Below are positions 38,201-50,181 of a stretch of DNA of 64,000 bases, piece after piece (positions within the stretch are counted from its first letter, which is position 1; each line of letters begins with the position of its first letter). Below the pieces are notes generated by a model, which had not been told where the DNA came from, did no database searches, and worked only from the letters and a program-made list of their open reading frames with translations. The position numbers and the translations under genes were made by a program. This stretch comes from Morinoia aosen (taxonomy: Eukaryota; Arthropoda; Malacostraca; Amphipoda; Talitridae). The stretch is taken from the NCBI GenBank assembly GCA_030386875.1, contig CM059563.1, forward strand, positions 31,162,139 through 31,226,138, given 5' to 3'.

Positions 38201-41200
38201 TATTCTGCGCTGCGGAAAAGAAAAAGCGCTTGAGGCACCTCCACCGAACGTGTCGCGAGGTCTGCCCTCGCAAAATTTGAGTCCGTGTCATTCTTTCGTT
38301 CATGGATTTGAGTTCTGGCGAAAATCGGAGCTAGCCAGAACACGTCGTTTTGTTTGAACGTGTAGGGTTTTATTTGCCACGACTGCAGGTTTACGTTTGG
38401 AATGTGGCTGTCATTGTGCAACGCGCTCGGTGCACAATGCCGCGTATAATGTACATGCGCATCTGTAAAAAAGAAGCCGCCGTTCATTTTCAAAAAAAGT
38501 TGATTCATGAAATGAATTAAAGCACAATGGATTTGTAATATTTCTTAACGTAAAGCACCTAAATTGATGAGCAAACAATAAGAGGTCGACAATAGCAGCG
38601 TCAGGTTAATTACATTATGGAGAGAAACAATACGAATATATTCTCTTGGTTATTTTACTTTAGGCAAGAGGACGGAAAGCTCATAAATACTTTAAACTCT
38701 ACTGGGGGAGATTATTTCAGACGAGAATTTCGTCATCCCTCCTCATTTTTGTCAGATTTCAAATTTTCCATTGCCAATGTCTACTTATTTTCTTGTTTAC
38801 GAACTTTCACACTACTATTCAATTCAGCAGCACGTCGATATAAAGATCACTCTCTATTTTATTTGCCTGTTACAATTATTATTCCGAAAACCACTTTTAT
38901 AACACAGCGGAGGCTCATGTCTCTTTTTGAAACCAACTTTATTTAAATTTTAACTCTATGTCAAAAACGGTGATTCCAAAATAGGCTTCATTTCCTTCGT
39001 TGCATGGACGGAATAATTTAGTTAGCTTTTTCTGTCACGACTATCAACAATTCCGCAATCATCACTCGGGTCGCAGCGCGCGTCTTGTCGTTCCGCTACG
39101 TGTTGTGCAGAAGTGTTTCGAAGTCTTGATGTGCTCGCTGTAATTCTGAGAAAATGCATGTAAAACGCTGCTATATATAGCCCTTCTTAGCTATTAATTT
39201 TTGAATATTTCAAACTGCAAAATAAGGTGAAGAATATTTCACTTTCGAACAAAAATTTCTTGCGTTTCGCTGTTTTGAACTAGGATGATAGAAATTTGAA
39301 GGCAGCCTTGTTCAATGCTCCGACTAGCAATTTCGACATGACACTCTTGGCTTCCACGTTCAGGTTCAATTAGTTCTTGTGCAAGTAATCGAATTAATTT
39401 GATTTGCATGCACCAACTATCTTGAGCGTTCCAAATACGTATATGGAGGAGAAAAGATAACTTGTCTTCGAGAATCTAATTTCGCGCTGGTTAATTGTGG
39501 CGGTAGGTGAAGGTTGAAGAATTTGGGTGCTGAAAATTGATTACATGATAATAGAAATTGAATGATATTATTATTATTATGAATTAGTAGTGATTTGTAC
39601 CAACTGTCATTATTTTGGCCGAGAATCGTCAGGCGCCATTATAATTATCCCCCATGTCTCGAGACTTCAAAATCTCGAATAATCACCGAGTCGTTATGTG
39701 TGTTGTACTTCACTTCTGCGGCACTCGTGATCTTTGTGACGCCTCGAGGTGTGTTTATTATCATCTGCTTAATTGTTCAACGGCCTATGTTCACATTTTT
39801 TTCCTATAGTTGTTGCATGCAAAATTTGTGTAGTTGGCGCTCATTTATCTGTGGAGGGAGCTGTAAAGTAAGTATTAAATCCAAATCTAGTTTAAGTTCA
39901 CCATGTAGACACTCGATTACCTTCGATTTAATTTCAAGACTTTATCACTCGGCGAGATTAAAAGGTAGTAAAACTTTTAGTAGCCTTGAGTTCGGTAGAG
40001 AGAATGTTGGTTTATCTACTTTACACGCTGGTGGAAACAAATTTGAGTATTTCCTCAATCTCAAAAGTTTCAGTTTAGAATAATTGGGTGCGCGATTTAA
40101 TAATTATGACTAAGCAAACAATACCATTTTTTGATGTTCCTTTACATCATACCTGCTTTGCTCTTCTGACATGTCTGTAGGTAACGCTGCAAGAGGAGAG
40201 AGACCAGCAACCTTACGTGTGCGCTGCAACTTTGCCGGTCGCCTCGGAATAGGTGATGTGGGATGGGCGAGTCTGCCGTCCTGGTCCGCCCTCGCTCGTT
40301 AACGCTCGTTTGGACTCCTTCGCGTTCCCTGATTGGATGTTATTGATGCTTACTCTCGTGGAGAGGCCTTATTGATGCTCGCTACAGAAATTTAGCGCCG
40401 TGAAAATGTTGCGGGCCGCCGCAGCAATTGGCCGCTCTGCTGCTAAAAATTGCCTGTCCGCCAGAATGAACCTTGTTAGAGACTCCGAAAAATCAGAAGC
40501 CTAGAGTATGCCTGGTATTTTGAGGGAGTATTTCTAACAGAAGCTCCGAAGGGGAGAAACAGCCTATTTTTGCTTGAACTCTGGGATTTTTTAGTTAATG
40601 CTTGAGTAAAACTTATATTCTGTAGAGTGTACATATATAGTTTGACACCATGATTATAGACCGGTGCTATGCGCATCGATCAAGCATATACACGAATACG
40701 TGGATCTATCCTTTCTCGCCTCATATTATATCATTCGTAATAAAATGAGAGCGTATGTTATTCCACTCTAGATTTTTACCAAGCACTTCCCGCTTTATAA
40801 ATTAAAAAGTAGTTAGTAGGGATAACAAACGGTCAGCAGAATTTTCCCTTGTATTACGATGTATGACATTTACATTGAAATGCGATTTTCATGGAAATTT
40901 AGCGTGATTAGGAAAGAGAATACATAATTTATTTCCTCAAAATTTTTGGGCACACATTAGAATTGTTTTTATCACGCTGAACTTTTCATTATATTGAACT
41001 CAGGTATCTTCAAAAGGCAAAAAAAATCCAAAAGTATCGAGGACTTGTGATTGCGACATCCCAGTACCACATGTCAAAGAAACAAAATATCAACGCGACG
41101 CGCATTAGGGTAACCTCTCATAGTCGCATGCGAACCAAATGTCCCGATTACGCTCCGGAGGCTCACAACTTCCCGCATTGCGAGAATGTGCGGACACTAT

Positions 41201-41765
41201 TGCAAAAATTCTCAAGTTCTTGAATATTTCCGACGGCGAATGTTTGGAATTTGTGCGCACGAGATTGCCGGAGGCTCGCGGCTCGACTGCAGCGCCGGGC
41301 TGCCCACAGCCGAGGGTGAATTTGACTGGTTCTTGTAAATTCGGAGAGGAAAGTTGTGCGCTGGGGCACCACCGGCAGTTGTGAGCTCCGAATTTTTATC
41401 GGCGCTGCTAACCAAGATTTCCTCGTCCGTCGTAGTGACCCGAGCTTGAGATTAACTAGTGCGAATCGTTAAACGTTGGAAAAACTTGAGCTGTCAAAAT
41501 CAAGTCCTAATCAACTTTTCGTTTTTTAAATTTTACACGGAATAGAGCGAAGTGCATTGAGCGGTTTTCTCGAAGAATTATCATCAAGTTGTTAACAAAA
41601 CTCTTGAGCTTTTTGATTTAGCCTGTAAACGATCTAAGCTTTTGGTTTTTAAAGAGTTTTCATGAAAAGAACAACTTTTAATTTCATACTTATAAAGAGT
41701 TCTTTAGCTTTGAAGCGCTTTTACAGCATTCCAGAGAAGAATGAACAAACGAACTTAATGAACAA

Positions 41766-41798
41766 ACGTTGGCAGAAGAATGAACAAACTGCCAACGT
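41766..41798. other. 10-bp perfect inverted repeat
   Basis: ACGTTGGCAG at 41766-41775 and CTGCCAACGT at 41789-41798 are exact complements around a 13-nt loop. The loop repeats an AGAATGAACAAAC motif also found just upstream near 41738. Looks like a local duplication plus hairpin; function unknown. Confidence 0.6.
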
Positions 41799-42690
41799 AA
41801 TAGCGTAAATGGAAATGAGAGATAGAATACGATCTATAAGCACCATTCTCGATCAAACAAGCTTCTACATTTAATTCACAACTTCACGCTCAGTAATTCA
41901 ATGTAAGTTCTCACCAATACTCTCGGATCGAAGAAGCATTATTTTTTGTTGTTTTCAGGAAAGCGTTCGCTCTTAAAAGCTTCGAAATATCCGTAGACGA
42001 GCAGAGCCGCAGAGACATGGCTTACTCAAACTAATCTTCCTCAGAAACAAAAAAAACATACCTTGCAACCAAAACCCTCAAAACACAAAATATATTTTTT
42101 AAATAAATCGTATCTAGTACAATTTCATTAAATTAAATTAAACTACACGTACCTACTTCATATCATGCCAGGAAAGATCCTCAAAGCATTTTAAATGCAA
42201 AAAAAAATCAGGAGAAGATGTCAGTCCAGGTACATGAAGTAACTAATTATGGTCGTCAAATTTTCTACATAAAAGCCCTTTTCTGAAGCGGGGAGGTGAT
42301 GGTAAGTTGCTACGGCTGTTCGGACTAGCGAGTTCAGCAGCCCATGTGAGGAAAACAACCCTCGGTGGGATACTTGACATAAAATGCATTAATGAAATCT
42401 CGGCACTGCTTCAAATATGCAGGAGTTATAAACAATCAAAATGTGTACAACGGCACTGCATTAATAAAAAAACTGAGTAAAGAGAGAAGAGATTATAGAT
42501 AATCAAAGTATAAAGTGATTTTCCGTAGAGGGCTCGACCAGTCCACTATGCTTTCCGCCACTCTCTCCAGAGCTCAGGTCACGCGTGGCTGTCGTGATCT
42601 GCCGAGGCGCCCACAATTTCTCGGGAGTTGTGTGTTGGTGTTGTCTCTGTGCGCTTAGGGATATTCGAATGCTAAATTATCGATAAATTG

Positions 42691-42727
42691 ACGTTGAATT
42701 TAACCAAAAACATGTCAAATTCAACGT
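42691..42727. other. 11-bp perfect inverted repeat
   Basis: ACGTTGAATTT at 42691-42701 pairs with AAATTCAACGT at 42717-42727 across a 15-nt loop. Short, and it may be chance in AT-rich DNA. Confidence 0.5.
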
Positions 42728-43711
42728 AATGGTATCTGTTTCAAACGCAAAAATACTACTCGTAATAACACTTCGTCCACAGTACAAAAGAAGTAGAAAC
42801 AAGATTTAAGAGCTTGAGAGAAGTGAAAGAAAGTGATGCGGAGCAGATTTTTTACCTTGTGATATTTTATATTTCTCCGCACGTTTTACTCAGACGAGAT
42901 GCCGCAATTTTAATTTTTCATAACACTTTTCCTAGCTAGCGCATCGCGTCTCGGCCGTACGTTAACGAGGTCTCTCGTTGAGCATGTAAGAGCTCGTAAC
43001 TGCCCTAAAAAAATTCGACTCCAGCAAGTTAGAAAATTCGCACTTATGAACGCGTAAATTACTGCTCGCTAGGGAATGAAGCTACTGCGAATGTCCTCCT
43101 TTAATTCACTTGACTAACTTTCTTCAGCAGGCAAGGCCTCGTGGCTTGTTACGTCGAATATTAAGCCCCTGCAGACCCGTGAAATGAACAGGACAGCTGT
43201 CTTGGCACGTGCGCTCCGTCTTAACTTCGAGGCCATGGAAGGAAGGCTTCAGTTCCACGAGCCGAGTCATCATGAGTGTTCTCTCCCTGGGTGATTAGGC
43301 GGTTGCTTCTGTTCTGCAGGTCTTTGTGGTATGCTGCGTGAGAGGCATCGTTGCAGCTTGGCTGTTGGGAGTCGCGGAGTATTCCTCCTCCATAATGTAT
43401 CCCTCGTCCATCGTCGAGATTTCATGCACTGAATGCCGCAGAGAAGACGGATTTCTCAGTTATATCATTTCTGTTTTCTGAGGCTGGTAATGCTTCTGTT
43501 TGCTTTAATTAACGAGGTGGACAATTGACAGATGGACAATACTTTGACAGAAATCTCTGTGTACCAATCGACTTCCATACACTGAATGAGCGCGCTTTCA
43601 CTATCGCTCAATCAAGCAACGTTTAAAGCCTGGAATGCTCTAACATGTCGCTGCGGAATTCACCATGAAAAATGTTCTCGCTTTATTTTCCTCAGTGGGA
43701 TACAACTGTTT

Positions 43712-43870
43712 TATCAATGGGAATTACTGTTCCCATGGGGAAGGTGTGTGGTTCTAAGCTGAAGGTTAGATAGAAGTTCCTTTTGTTGAAATAAAATAGA
43801 TTTGTTTGGTTTGTTACGGCTCGTTGTTTGTTAGTTTTTGCTTCCCTTTTTTGTCTTATGGGATTCTCTT
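43712..43870 (+). mobile_element. Dispersed repeat family R2, copy B (5' part)
   Basis: Contains GGTTCTAAGCTGAAGGTTAG, then TTTTGTTGAAATAAAATAG and TTGTTACGGCTCG, in the same order as copies C and D. Homology fades after about 43870, so this copy is truncated or diverged at the 3' end. Confidence 0.6.
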
Positions 43871-44093
43871 TCTTATTCCTAGCCGCTATTTATTTATATT
43901 TTCAATTCCTCCGTAAAGAATATTGCGCGAAAATATTAATTTAAATTAATTACTGCTCAGTTGATTCTTTTCAGACTTATAGCGTATTTACCGACCTAAA
44001 TTATATTAAATAAAGTGTTGTTTTCATGCCATGATTCAGCAGCGTTGGCAAAACATCACTTGAAACATCAAGTTCCTGACTGACTTCTTGACT

Positions 44094-44662
44094 GCCAGCC
44101 TGCCTGACCAACTGCAGTCAGGACTGCCAGCCTGCCTGACAACTGCAGCCAGGACCGCCAGCCTGCCTGACAACTGCAGCCAGGACTGCCAGCCTGCCTG
44201 ACAACTGCAGCCAGGACTGCCAGCCTGCCTGACAACTGCAGCCAGGACCGCCAGCCTGCCTGACAACTGCAGCCAGGACCGCCAGCCTGCCCGACAACTG
44301 CAGCCAGGACCGCCAGCCTGCCTGACAACTGCATCCAGGACCGCCAGCCTGCCTGACAACTGCAGCCAGGACCGCCAGCCTGCCCGACAACTGCAGCCAG
44401 GACTGCCAGCCTGCCTGACAACTGCAGCCAGGACTGCCAGCCTGCCTGACAACTGCAGCCAGGACCGCCAGCCTGCCTGACAACTGCAGCCAGGACCGCC
44501 AGCCTGCCCGACAACTGCAGCCAGGACTGCCAGCCTGCCCGACAACTGCAGCCAGGACTGCCAGCCTGCCTGACAACTGCAGCCAGGACCGCCAGCCTGC
44601 CCGACAACTGCAGCCAGGACTGCCAGCCTGTCCGACAACTACAGCCAGGACCGCCAGCCTGG
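44094..44662 (-). repeat. 31-bp GC-rich minisatellite, open in all three minus-strand frames
   Basis: About 18 tandem copies of a 31-bp unit with core GCCTGCCTGACAACTGCAGC. The first copy is 32 bp (ACCAACTG) and the last has CTGTCCGAC and ACTACAG. Two sites vary repeatedly: T/C in CCYGAC and T/C in GGACYGC. The unit has no stop codon on the minus strand and 31 is not a multiple of three, so each minus frame cycles through all frames with a 93-bp (31-residue) period. This yields three overlapping open frames of about 200 codons. That architecture argues against a selected protein. Much higher GC than the surroundings. Confidence 0.95.
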
Positions 44663-44895
44663 CAGCAGCACCCCACAGAGCCAGCACGAGACCTAGCGTG
44701 CCAGGCAGCCGTCTTGTGGCAGCACTAGCAAGGGCCATAATCGGCCTGATCGCCTGCTAGGGCCACGGGTGCCAGTTTACCCTTTTCTGGCCAAAATGAT
44801 TCAATTGCGCCTCTTTAGATCAAAATTCGCGCACAAAATGCAGTTGGATGCCTTTAATGATTAATTCTGGCGTACAAATTCATAACCTGTGAATT

Positions 44896-45062
44896 TTGGC
44901 CAGAAAGGAAGGGCAGTTCGGCGAGTATGACTCGGTTGCGTTGTGGCACGAGCTGGCCAAAGTTTGCGGGAGTCAGCGCGGTGCCGACACATGGAGGACC
45001 ATGGCCGACACTGTCGTGTGGCCGGCCCATAAGGAAGCCCTTGACATTCACGCGGTCTTGAG
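44896..45062 (+). pseudogene. Possible fragment of a Myb/SANT-like DNA-binding domain (weak)
   Basis: An open frame here reads ALWHELAKVCGSQRG, then TWRTMADTVVW and HKEALD. The pattern LW-x-ELA followed by W and K residues loosely recalls the Myb/SANT-like domain of zeste-like and transposon-derived insect proteins. No ATG begins the frame, spacing is imperfect, and the later part of the frame (to 45273) is AT-rich and unlike protein. The region has raised GC. It could equally be chance. It starts about 230 bp beyond the 31-bp minisatellite. Confidence 0.18.
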
Positions 45063-47114
45063 TGCGCCAGGAATAAAATCTCGGGTCATTGCCGAGCTTT
45101 TTTCACGCTATCAGTGCATTGAGATAATTGCTACAGCGTCCTTTGAATATATGAGGTGCATTTTTGTCGAGTACGCCATATTGACGGTATTAGTATACAA
45201 TGGCAAATGCATGAGGCTGATAATTGGAATAAATTATTACAAAACTTATAAAAGTTTAATCAAGTATTTTTGAATCGTTAAGTGAGGATGCTCATTTACA
45301 TTTTGTTCAATTCAACGACTTATTTCTTTTCTTCATCCTCGTACTGGATTACTGCAGCCAAGTTGCACTCGTTTTGCAGAGGTGACCGTGTTAGAAGTTA
45401 CTGTTTATAAATTCTACTTGATCTCCTTGTCAACAGCGCTTAATACTACTTTTCACCAGTCTTCTATCATTGCAAACCTCGAGTATTTTACTAATATTTC
45501 ACGGAAGTAAAAAATAATAAACTTTTTTTGGTCAATAAGTAGTAATTTCTGTGAATGGTTTCTTGACTGCAGAGCTACCTGAGCGGCCTGCACGCGATGG
45601 CATGATCAGAGTCGTGGGGTCGTCATCATTTTGTGCCCTGCGAGACATGGATATCTGAGAATAATTGTAACTTAATAGCATTTAACCTTTTATTGCGCGA
45701 GGTAGTCAATTGTTTGTGATGGCAAGAAAATTAAGTTTTGCCGCTGTCCCTCCTTTCATTTGAGTTTTCTTTGCCCCCTCAGCATCTCCGTAACAGCCAT
45801 TTCAACTTAACACGGACATTATGGAAGAATAAAATAGTCCTAAAATGACATTTTCTAACTTCTCTGCTCATTGACGTGTCTTTATGCAGCAAATTTAAAA
45901 AAAATTGCTTAATTTGCTAGTCACCTTATTCCTTTCGCTGGGACTCGTATAGAATGGAATAATCTTCCTTTATAGTGCAATCCCAACTTCCTTCAGGGTT
46001 TCATCTTCATTTGTATTCAGAAGAGTTTCGTAGGAAACCTTCTGTATATTGATATGCGGAGAGTTCGACAGTGGTCTTTTAGGTGAAACTAAGCAACATG
46101 CTTGTTTTCATACTAGTTGATTTCCACTTTCTGTTGAAAAGTCATGCTGCCAGTGCGCTGCACTAACGTGCTAATATAGCTTCGTTATGACTTACTTTAT
46201 GACGCATGATTTCATTTCCCGCGAGAACTTTAGGCCGACATGAGCGATCACGTGAAATCTGGAAGCTAGGCAGCAATGAACGGTGGCTCCTGAGATTGCG
46301 ATCATTTGACGACCGCGCGCATTACATGCGCTCCTCAAGACGCCAGCTTTTAGTGGCCATTTCTTCCATGTGCCTGATTGGATTGCTAGTCATTCCAGTC
46401 AATCTCTGCTGACAGTTCTTGATGGTATCCTGTGACTCGACGAAGAAAAAGACTTCTTGGGCCTTTGTGGAGTTGGAGAGAGCAATTGCTAGCCATTTAC
46501 CATCGACTTTATTTTGAGAACGAGCTAAAATATAAAGTTACCTTATTGCCACCTATTTGTAATCTCATATGAAGCCTGTGCATTAATCTTGTTAAGTCTG
46601 AAGCAATAATTTAGAGCCAAGGGATGCAGGGCGCGTGCATTCAGTCCTAACGTGGAGCCTTCAACGCTCCCAACAACGACACGTAATCAAGGATTTAATT
46701 TTGAAGGTCGGAAAACTAAGCTTTGCTAGATTAAAAACATTTCAGCGTGCATACATATCTTGTAACTTATTATACTGGTTCGAAATTAAATTCTATCTGT
46801 TCTTTTCTCATCACAACTTATTAATATCTCTCTTCTACGAAGTCATCAGGATAGTTTGAATTTCTTTTACGTACGTTTTGGCTTCAGCTACCACTATGGC
46901 CCAACATTTAAATCTAGCGAGGCGAATATTGCAGGTCTTTGATACGTTTTCTCATCGCGGACCGTCCCTGTCCGCCAGTGAAAGAAAATTTTCTAGTTTG
47001 AATGCATTCTTTGATACTCTATGGTTGAATGTAGCAAGCTTTTAAATAAGGCAGGCTTTTGGCTACCTGACTGGAAATCACTCAGCGACCATTAGAAGCC
47101 GTTTTTATGGCGAT

Positions 47115-47290
47115 GCTGCGAGTTAGTTCAATCCTTTGGCACTGCACTGTGTCGGAAAGCTGCGAGTTAGTTCAATCCTTTGGCACTGCACTGTGTCGGA
47201 AAGCTGCGAGTTAGTTCAATCCTTTGGCACTGCACTGTGTCGGAAAGCTGCGAGTTAGTTCAATCCTTTGGCACTGCACTGTGTCGGAAA
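47115..47290 (+). repeat. Four identical 44-bp tandem repeats
   Basis: Four consecutive units with core GCTGCGAGTTAGTTCAATCC span exactly 176 bp, and I see no mismatch among them. Perfect identity suggests very recent expansion or ongoing homogenisation. The unit length is not a multiple of three. The flanks (CGAT before, GAACTCTC after) are unique. Confidence 0.96.
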
Positions 47291-49904
47291 GAACTCTCAT
47301 GTCTTGGAACGCTTCGCCGCTCCTGGAGCAGAGCTTCCGTAAACAAGTCGGGTTAAGGGTTCTTCAAGGAGCTCTCAGCTGATCGCTTAAGCCTCCCTAG
47401 AATCCGGCGAGCTTCAGGTGCTAAGCGCTTTTGAAAGCATCCAAAATGAACTTTGGCGCGGCTTCTGTGCGTCCTCAGAGCTGTGGACGGTCCTCTAACT
47501 CTGCATTAAATTCCTGTGCTGATGCCCGTCTGCCTCTGCTTTACGATCTTCTAAATCGGTTTGTGCCAGCCGAATCCTTGCTTTACACTCCTCGGTTCAA
47601 CATCAGTAACCATCCGTATCAGCAGATCTGCGCTCCCTGAGTTGTTAGTTTACGAGTATTTTTTTGATTGTCTTCTGTGGTTATAATGAACTCAAAATTA
47701 TATCCTTCGAAATGTTTATCGTTCGTTCTCTTAAGAAGTATGTTTGCTGGAATTTTATCGTTGCAAGCAAACATTTGTTTGTATATTTTATCATGACGTT
47801 TTTAAATCCAAAATTCTTCCAGCCAAAGCCCGTTCGTGAATCAAAAGGGAGAGTGTTTGCAGGATGTTAAGTTAAGCCCAAGATTATTCATGGAAGCCTT
47901 CGTGGTACGGCTCCAATTTAGTGTGAATGGTTCAGTACGGATGGCATTCCAAGTTTCTGCAAGCGTGTGAGCATTTTATCCTTCGTGTTTTTGCACGTGT
48001 CGGTAATCTATGGAAGTAACCCCAATGTCTTCGACGCCCCTGCAATGTATCTCCGCATTTCGTAAGAGGTGTGTCGACACCATCGTCGCAGCAATGGTAA
48101 AGACCATCTGGGATGAACTGTTCCAAATTGGCTGCAAGTTTGTCTCGCAAGTAGTCTCCCGTAACATGTCTATGGTTCAGAAAGTCACACGGGAAGGAAA
48201 AGAACGGGGGAAAGAGGAGGACGAGGAATAGGAAGATGATGTTACTTCATTTTGGCCATTGTTAAGTTTGAAATGTGTGAATTTAGTGTAATAAACTTGA
48301 AATTCTTAATGCGACCATATTCTATGAGTTTGCTTAGCGAAATCATGTCCCTCTGAATTTACTTTGTCCCGCTGTCACCATATTCCTTCTACACGGGAGA
48401 GCGAGACATGTGCTCAGTCAAGATTGATGGAAATAATTTTCGGCCGCGCGGGTTGCTGATGAAGTGACATGGAGGGCGAGGAGCACAACTCGGTGAACAC
48501 GGTACCGCTGTCCAGCGAGTGGTTGGGCCTAGCCTAGGTTTGAATATGCATATCCCCTCTTCTTCATCCTGGGAGCAGGTCAAGAGCTCAAATTGATTCA
48601 TGTAACATGTCCGAAATTCGCTGGAAACATCCCAAGTTTTAAATTAATTGGCAACTTCGACTATGTTCCCTCTCATAGTTTGCGAGAACTCCAGTTTCTA
48701 CACAACGTAAGCCGATCGAACGCCGCTCTAGTAGAATTAATGCCTACAAATACGAGTTAGAGTTATCATTGTTGGTTTCCAGAGAGAAAGTTTATGAGTA
48801 TGTTTGGTGTGAGCCCTATCTGAGTCCAATCAAGTATTCGCCAAAACGGCAAAAACTGCGGCCATTTTTTAATATCCCACTACAAATTCGAAAATGCCTG
48901 GCTTGCAGAAGTTGTGATGCGTGGGCAACATGTAAAGCGAATGCATTACTTGAGTGAAGACTGTGCCGTATTATTCATACGTTTGTGTCGAAGAGGTCAT
49001 GCTTCCGCCCTCACTCGAGTGCATTCGATTAAAATTCCTATTCTTAGCCCAGAAACCAGCCGCGACTGATCTTCCTGTAACGACGCATACAAATGGTCTC
49101 GGTCCCTGGCTGATCCTTATAGATTTCTGCACCACGTGTTACCGAGAATGTCCTCATCAAATTTATAGACGGCTGCCTTCCATTCATTAGCAAATGAAGA
49201 AATCGAAAGCGACATCTAAGTGTGATCGCGTCTGTAATTTCAATTTCATTCGTCGAATTTCAAGGAAGTTTTTGGATGACGGGTCTTTATTGAGCAAAAA
49301 TGTAGAGGGGAATCTGTCTGATCGTCCCACTGCAGACATCAATAAACTTCATTCCAGAACCGCGTTACCGATAAATGTCTCTTCTGACAGACTTGTTCAT
49401 TTTCAGTTCATTTGTACCATACTTCTTGATAAACACATGGATTACCAGACGTTCTTCTAACTCATAACAGTATATAGTTTTAAAATTGTTATTTTACTTC
49501 ATGCTCGTGTATTTTACAGAGACTTATGTATAAACGTCTCCTATGAGTATACAGGACTCTTAAGAAGTGTGCGGATGAGATTGTTTTACGGTAGAATTTG
49601 GCGCTTCTTGAGATGCACGTCCGTAAATTACCGCGCTCCGTTACGCGAGGGGCGAGTCAGTAATATGTCAGTCCTCGTCCTTGTGCCCTCCGTCAAGCAG
49701 GGTTGCCGGATTATCCTTTTTTCATTGACCAAAATCTTCAAGATTCATTTTTTTTAATAATATTTGACCATCAAGACTACTCAGTAACTAGGGACTCTGA
49801 GCGTTACCAGATGCTGGATGGTCTTGGTCCTCTAATTTTGTTTTAAAATGACTCAAAGTAGAGGATCATAGCCAGAAAAATGACAATGATTGAGCGACTG
49901 AGAA

Positions 49905-50181
49905 CACCCGTCACAGTGGCCTATGAGAGCGCGCCTTACACGAGAAGGGTCGCTGGTTCGAAACTCGGCAATGCCATCTCGGTAATTCTCACTGTTGGTA
50001 AAAGGGAGAACTTAGCCCGAAGTTCTCACTCTACCCACCCAGGTGTCGCAAATGGGCACCGACTCTACCGGGGTCTCCGTCATTTTGTCTCAGTGTTGTT
50101 ATGATGCATTTGAAAACCCAACGTACGAGGGACTATGTGCCCGACTCGAGTGGAATAAAACATCCTTTATTAGCGTTGCTG
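49905..50181 (+). mobile_element. tRNA-derived SINE, diverged copy
   Basis: The element has an A-box-like CACAGTGGCCTA near 49911, a B box GGTTCGAAACT at 49955-49965, and a body containing CACCCAGGTGTCGCAAATGG. It ends in a region with GCATTTGAAAACCCAA and TGGAATAAAACATCC near 50180. The same order of landmarks recurs in the copy at 62558. The B box fits the RNA polymerase III consensus GGTTCGANTCC. The sequence between A box and body is too diverged for a functional tRNA gene. Non-autonomous; it would depend on a LINE partner that is not seen here. Confidence 0.8.

Larger units (their letters stand above)
29941..44093. other. Presumed intronic sequence
   Basis: Beyond the hairpins and R2 copies A and B listed separately, this contains a GC-rich patch at 32560-32790, a GCTGCT-rich patch at 35900-36650 with open frames on both strands, and GC-rich islets at 40180-40460 and 41100-41400. 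No exon could be supported. Confidence 0.55.

Noticed and set aside
39595..40083. 162-codon open frame
   Set aside because: Starts at TTG and has no recognisable domain or splice context.
40181..40252. Exon-like segment encoding PYVCAATLP, reminiscent of an Ig F strand
   Set aside because: That frame runs into TAG right at the putative donor, and it lies upstream of the Ig half-domain it would have to follow.
44036..44738. Repetitive proteins of about 200 residues on the minus strand
   Set aside because: Openness in all three frames follows from a stop-free 31-bp unit; copies vary without regard to codon position.
47932..48231. Possible transposase C-terminal fragment, open on both strands
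   Set aside because: I compared it with the C-terminal ends of Tc1/mariner-type transposases as I recall them and could not align it convincingly in any frame.
49955..49965. tRNA gene suggested by a GGTTCGAAACT B box
   Set aside because: No cloverleaf or anticodon arm is evident; the sequence aligns with a second SINE copy.
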